From contig JAWKTX010000016.1 in NCBI GenBank assembly GCA_041398825.1, positions 62,001 through 126,000 on the forward strand: a stretch of DNA of 64,000 bases, in the 5' to 3' direction. Shown here one piece after another: positions 62,966 to 64,000 of this stretch (positions within the stretch are counted from its first letter, which is position 1; each line of letters begins with the position of its first letter). The notes below the pieces were generated by a model. It ran no database searches and was not told the origin of the DNA. It worked only from the letters and a program-made list of their open reading frames with translations. The translations under genes and the position numbers were made by a program. This stretch comes from Planctomycetaceae bacterium. GTDB taxonomy: Bacteria; Planctomycetota; Planctomycetia; Planctomycetales; Planctomycetaceae.

Positions 62966-63478
62966 GTGAATTCTTTCCACCCCAACCCTTCGCGTGCGGT
63001 ATCGCAGAGACAATCATCTCTGCCTGAGGGTGTGGTGCGCTGCGGAAATGCTATTGGTAAGCTGATTGTTGCGTGTCTATTGGCGGTTCTGTGGCAGCAG
63101 CCAACCGTGCATGCCGGGTGTGGAGACTACCTGTTCCGGAATGGTAAACCTGTTTCGATGGACCACCATCCGGCATCTGCTGGAATGCCAAAACCCGATC
63201 ATCAACTGCAGCCAGCGTCGGCGCTGGTGATCGACGAGCGACCAGTGTCAGAACCGGTCGCTCCGTGCCATGGGCCGGGTTGTTCAGCCCAAAAGCCCAT
63301 TCCGCTCGCTCCAACTCCATCAAAATTGGTGACTTCATTCTCTGACGCAGCCTTCCTGACAGTTGCAGGCCGCCTGTTTGGCCTGCCATCAGAAAGAATG
63401 GCTCCTGCGACTTCCGAAGGGGTCGCGTTTTACCGTGCCGAATTGCTGTTTCGGCCGCCAAAGCCGTCACAGGCCTGA
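62966..63478 (+). CDS. Small exported protein with CGDYL and PC-GPGC segments (170 aa, function unknown)
   Basis: A hydrophobic export segment (AIGKLIVACLLAVLWQQPTV) is followed by AGCGDYLFRNGKPV and a His-bearing stretch (MDHHPASAGMPKPDH), then VAPCHGPGCSAQ, a Cys/His-bearing region that could bind metal. It resembles a class of short planctomycete exported proteins with CGDY near the mature start. It may relate to the Cys-rich proteins of the efflux island, but the similarity is only in style. The start is uncertain (GTG at 62966, or a GTG near 63032). The gene is followed by 522 bp without a gene. Confidence 0.65.
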   Translation: MNSFHPNPSRAVSQRQSSLPEGVVRCGNAIGKLIVACLLAVLWQQPTVHAGCGDYLFRNGKPVSMDHHPASAGMPKPDHQLQPASALVIDERPVSEPVAPCHGPGCSAQKPIPLAPTPSKLVTSFSDAAFLTVAGRLFGLPSERMAPATSEGVAFYRAELLFRPPKPSQA

Positions 63479-64000
63479 CGGTTTCCGGACACTGCTCGTG
63501 CGCAGGTGCTTCGTGGAACGCTGGTCATAGCAGTTCGGCGTATGGAACCCGACCGCAAGGCATATCGTCGTGTTCCCGTCGCCCCATCCGCTGGATGATG
63601 CTGCAGACCTGAGCGTTCGCCGTTGGCACTGCTCAGGGACCTCCGACAGTCGCGGGAAGTCGAATTGTCATCAACAGATCTCGTGTGTATCCGTTTGGCC
63701 CTGATTCGGCCTGCGGTGATACCTCTGCAAGGTCTGCGTATGCTGTCGAACTCCCGTCTGTTTCTCAGCGTTGTCCTGCCTGTGTGACTGGCATGCCCGG
63801 AGCTGTCAATCATCCGCCATCAACCCGGCAGTTCTCTGCTGCGTGATGCCAACGTCTCGGGGATTGTCCCGTCGATGGTTGTCACGTCGATGGTTCGCAT
63901 CGTCTGCGACTGACGCTGGCAGTGTCTGCAATTGATCCGCACCGGGTCGCTGACTGCTATTCACCGGCATCCTTACCTGCTGCGCTCCAAAGCAACTGAA
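63479..64000. other. 3' end of the window, no gene recognised
   Basis: 522 bp with only short open frames. A minus-strand frame at 63430-63813 is Arg/Ser-rich and overlaps the upstream gene; it is not accepted. A direct repeat CGTCGATGGTT occurs at about 63870 and 63884. A gene just beyond the window is possible. Confidence 0.4.

Noticed and set aside
63430..63813. Minus-strand 127-codon frame at the window end
   Set aside because: Arg/Ser-rich, overlaps a supported gene, no motif.

Overview
The window reads as a chromosome segment of a planctomycete (Planctomycetaceae-like). It holds two prepilin-type DUF1559 proteins with the MRR..RGFTLIELLVVIAIIAIL-type leader, a third DUF1559 relative, a planctomycete-style Ser/Thr kinase with a C-terminal FHA-like domain, many short exported proteins of unknown function, GC near 55%, and frequent GTG/TTG start choices. 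The genus cannot be fixed from the sequence alone. No rRNA, tRNA, CRISPR array, transposase or integrase was recognised.

Layout. (a) 1-6615, plus strand: a double ABC-2 exporter locus, with the tail of one ATPase, a permease, an exported/membrane accessory protein, a second ATPase and a second permease. (b) 6762-15489, minus strand: an exported unknown protein, a PQQ-type beta-propeller, the ribosome-assembly GTPase Der with a long acidic tail, a degenerate PAS-AAA-Fis regulator, and an exported unknown protein overlapping a C45-type acyltransferase in what looks like one frameshifted gene. (c) 15794-18796, plus: a methyltransferase, a HELYH metallopeptidase, a flavin-reductase-fold protein and a small unknown protein. 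(d) 18987-20759, minus: a large membrane-anchored unknown protein.

(e) 21209-35117, plus: an efflux island. It starts with a 14-Cys exported protein and continues with an FtsX-type permease, a lipoprotein, a HlyD adaptor, a LolD/MacB-type ATPase, a second FtsX-type permease and a TolC-like outer-membrane lipoprotein. A second Cys-rich exported protein follows, then a CusB-type adaptor carrying two heavy-metal-binding motifs and a DUF3347-like tail, and a CusA/CzcA-type RND pump. The order suggests an ABC exporter and a metal RND exporter sharing one TolC channel, with small Cys-rich proteins as candidate periplasmic metal binders.

(f) 35340-47220, mixed strands: an exported protein with a pseudo-receiver domain, diaminopimelate decarboxylase, a small membrane protein, a PmtA-like methyltransferase overlapping a kinase gene, a membrane-anchored MutS-family ATPase, and a sugar-acid dehydratase (IlvD/Edd family), then a DUF1559-like protein. 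(g) 47304-57280: a sugar-phosphate isomerase/epimerase, two closely similar DUF1559 prepilin-like genes each with a strong terminator, and between them a FabZ-like dehydratase, an NtrC-family regulator lacking the GAFTGA loop, and a fused HyuA-HyuB 5-oxoprolinase. (h) 57664-63478: an Nramp-related transporter, acetyl-CoA synthetase, a membrane protein, and a third small Cys/His-bearing exported protein.

The observations most worth following are: a pair of about 85-bp imperfect palindromes at 18891 and 62846 that look like copies of one dispersed element; the Cys-rich protein family tied to the efflux island; two sigma-54-type AAA regulators that both lack the sigma-54 contact loop; and the frameshifted exported C45 gene.
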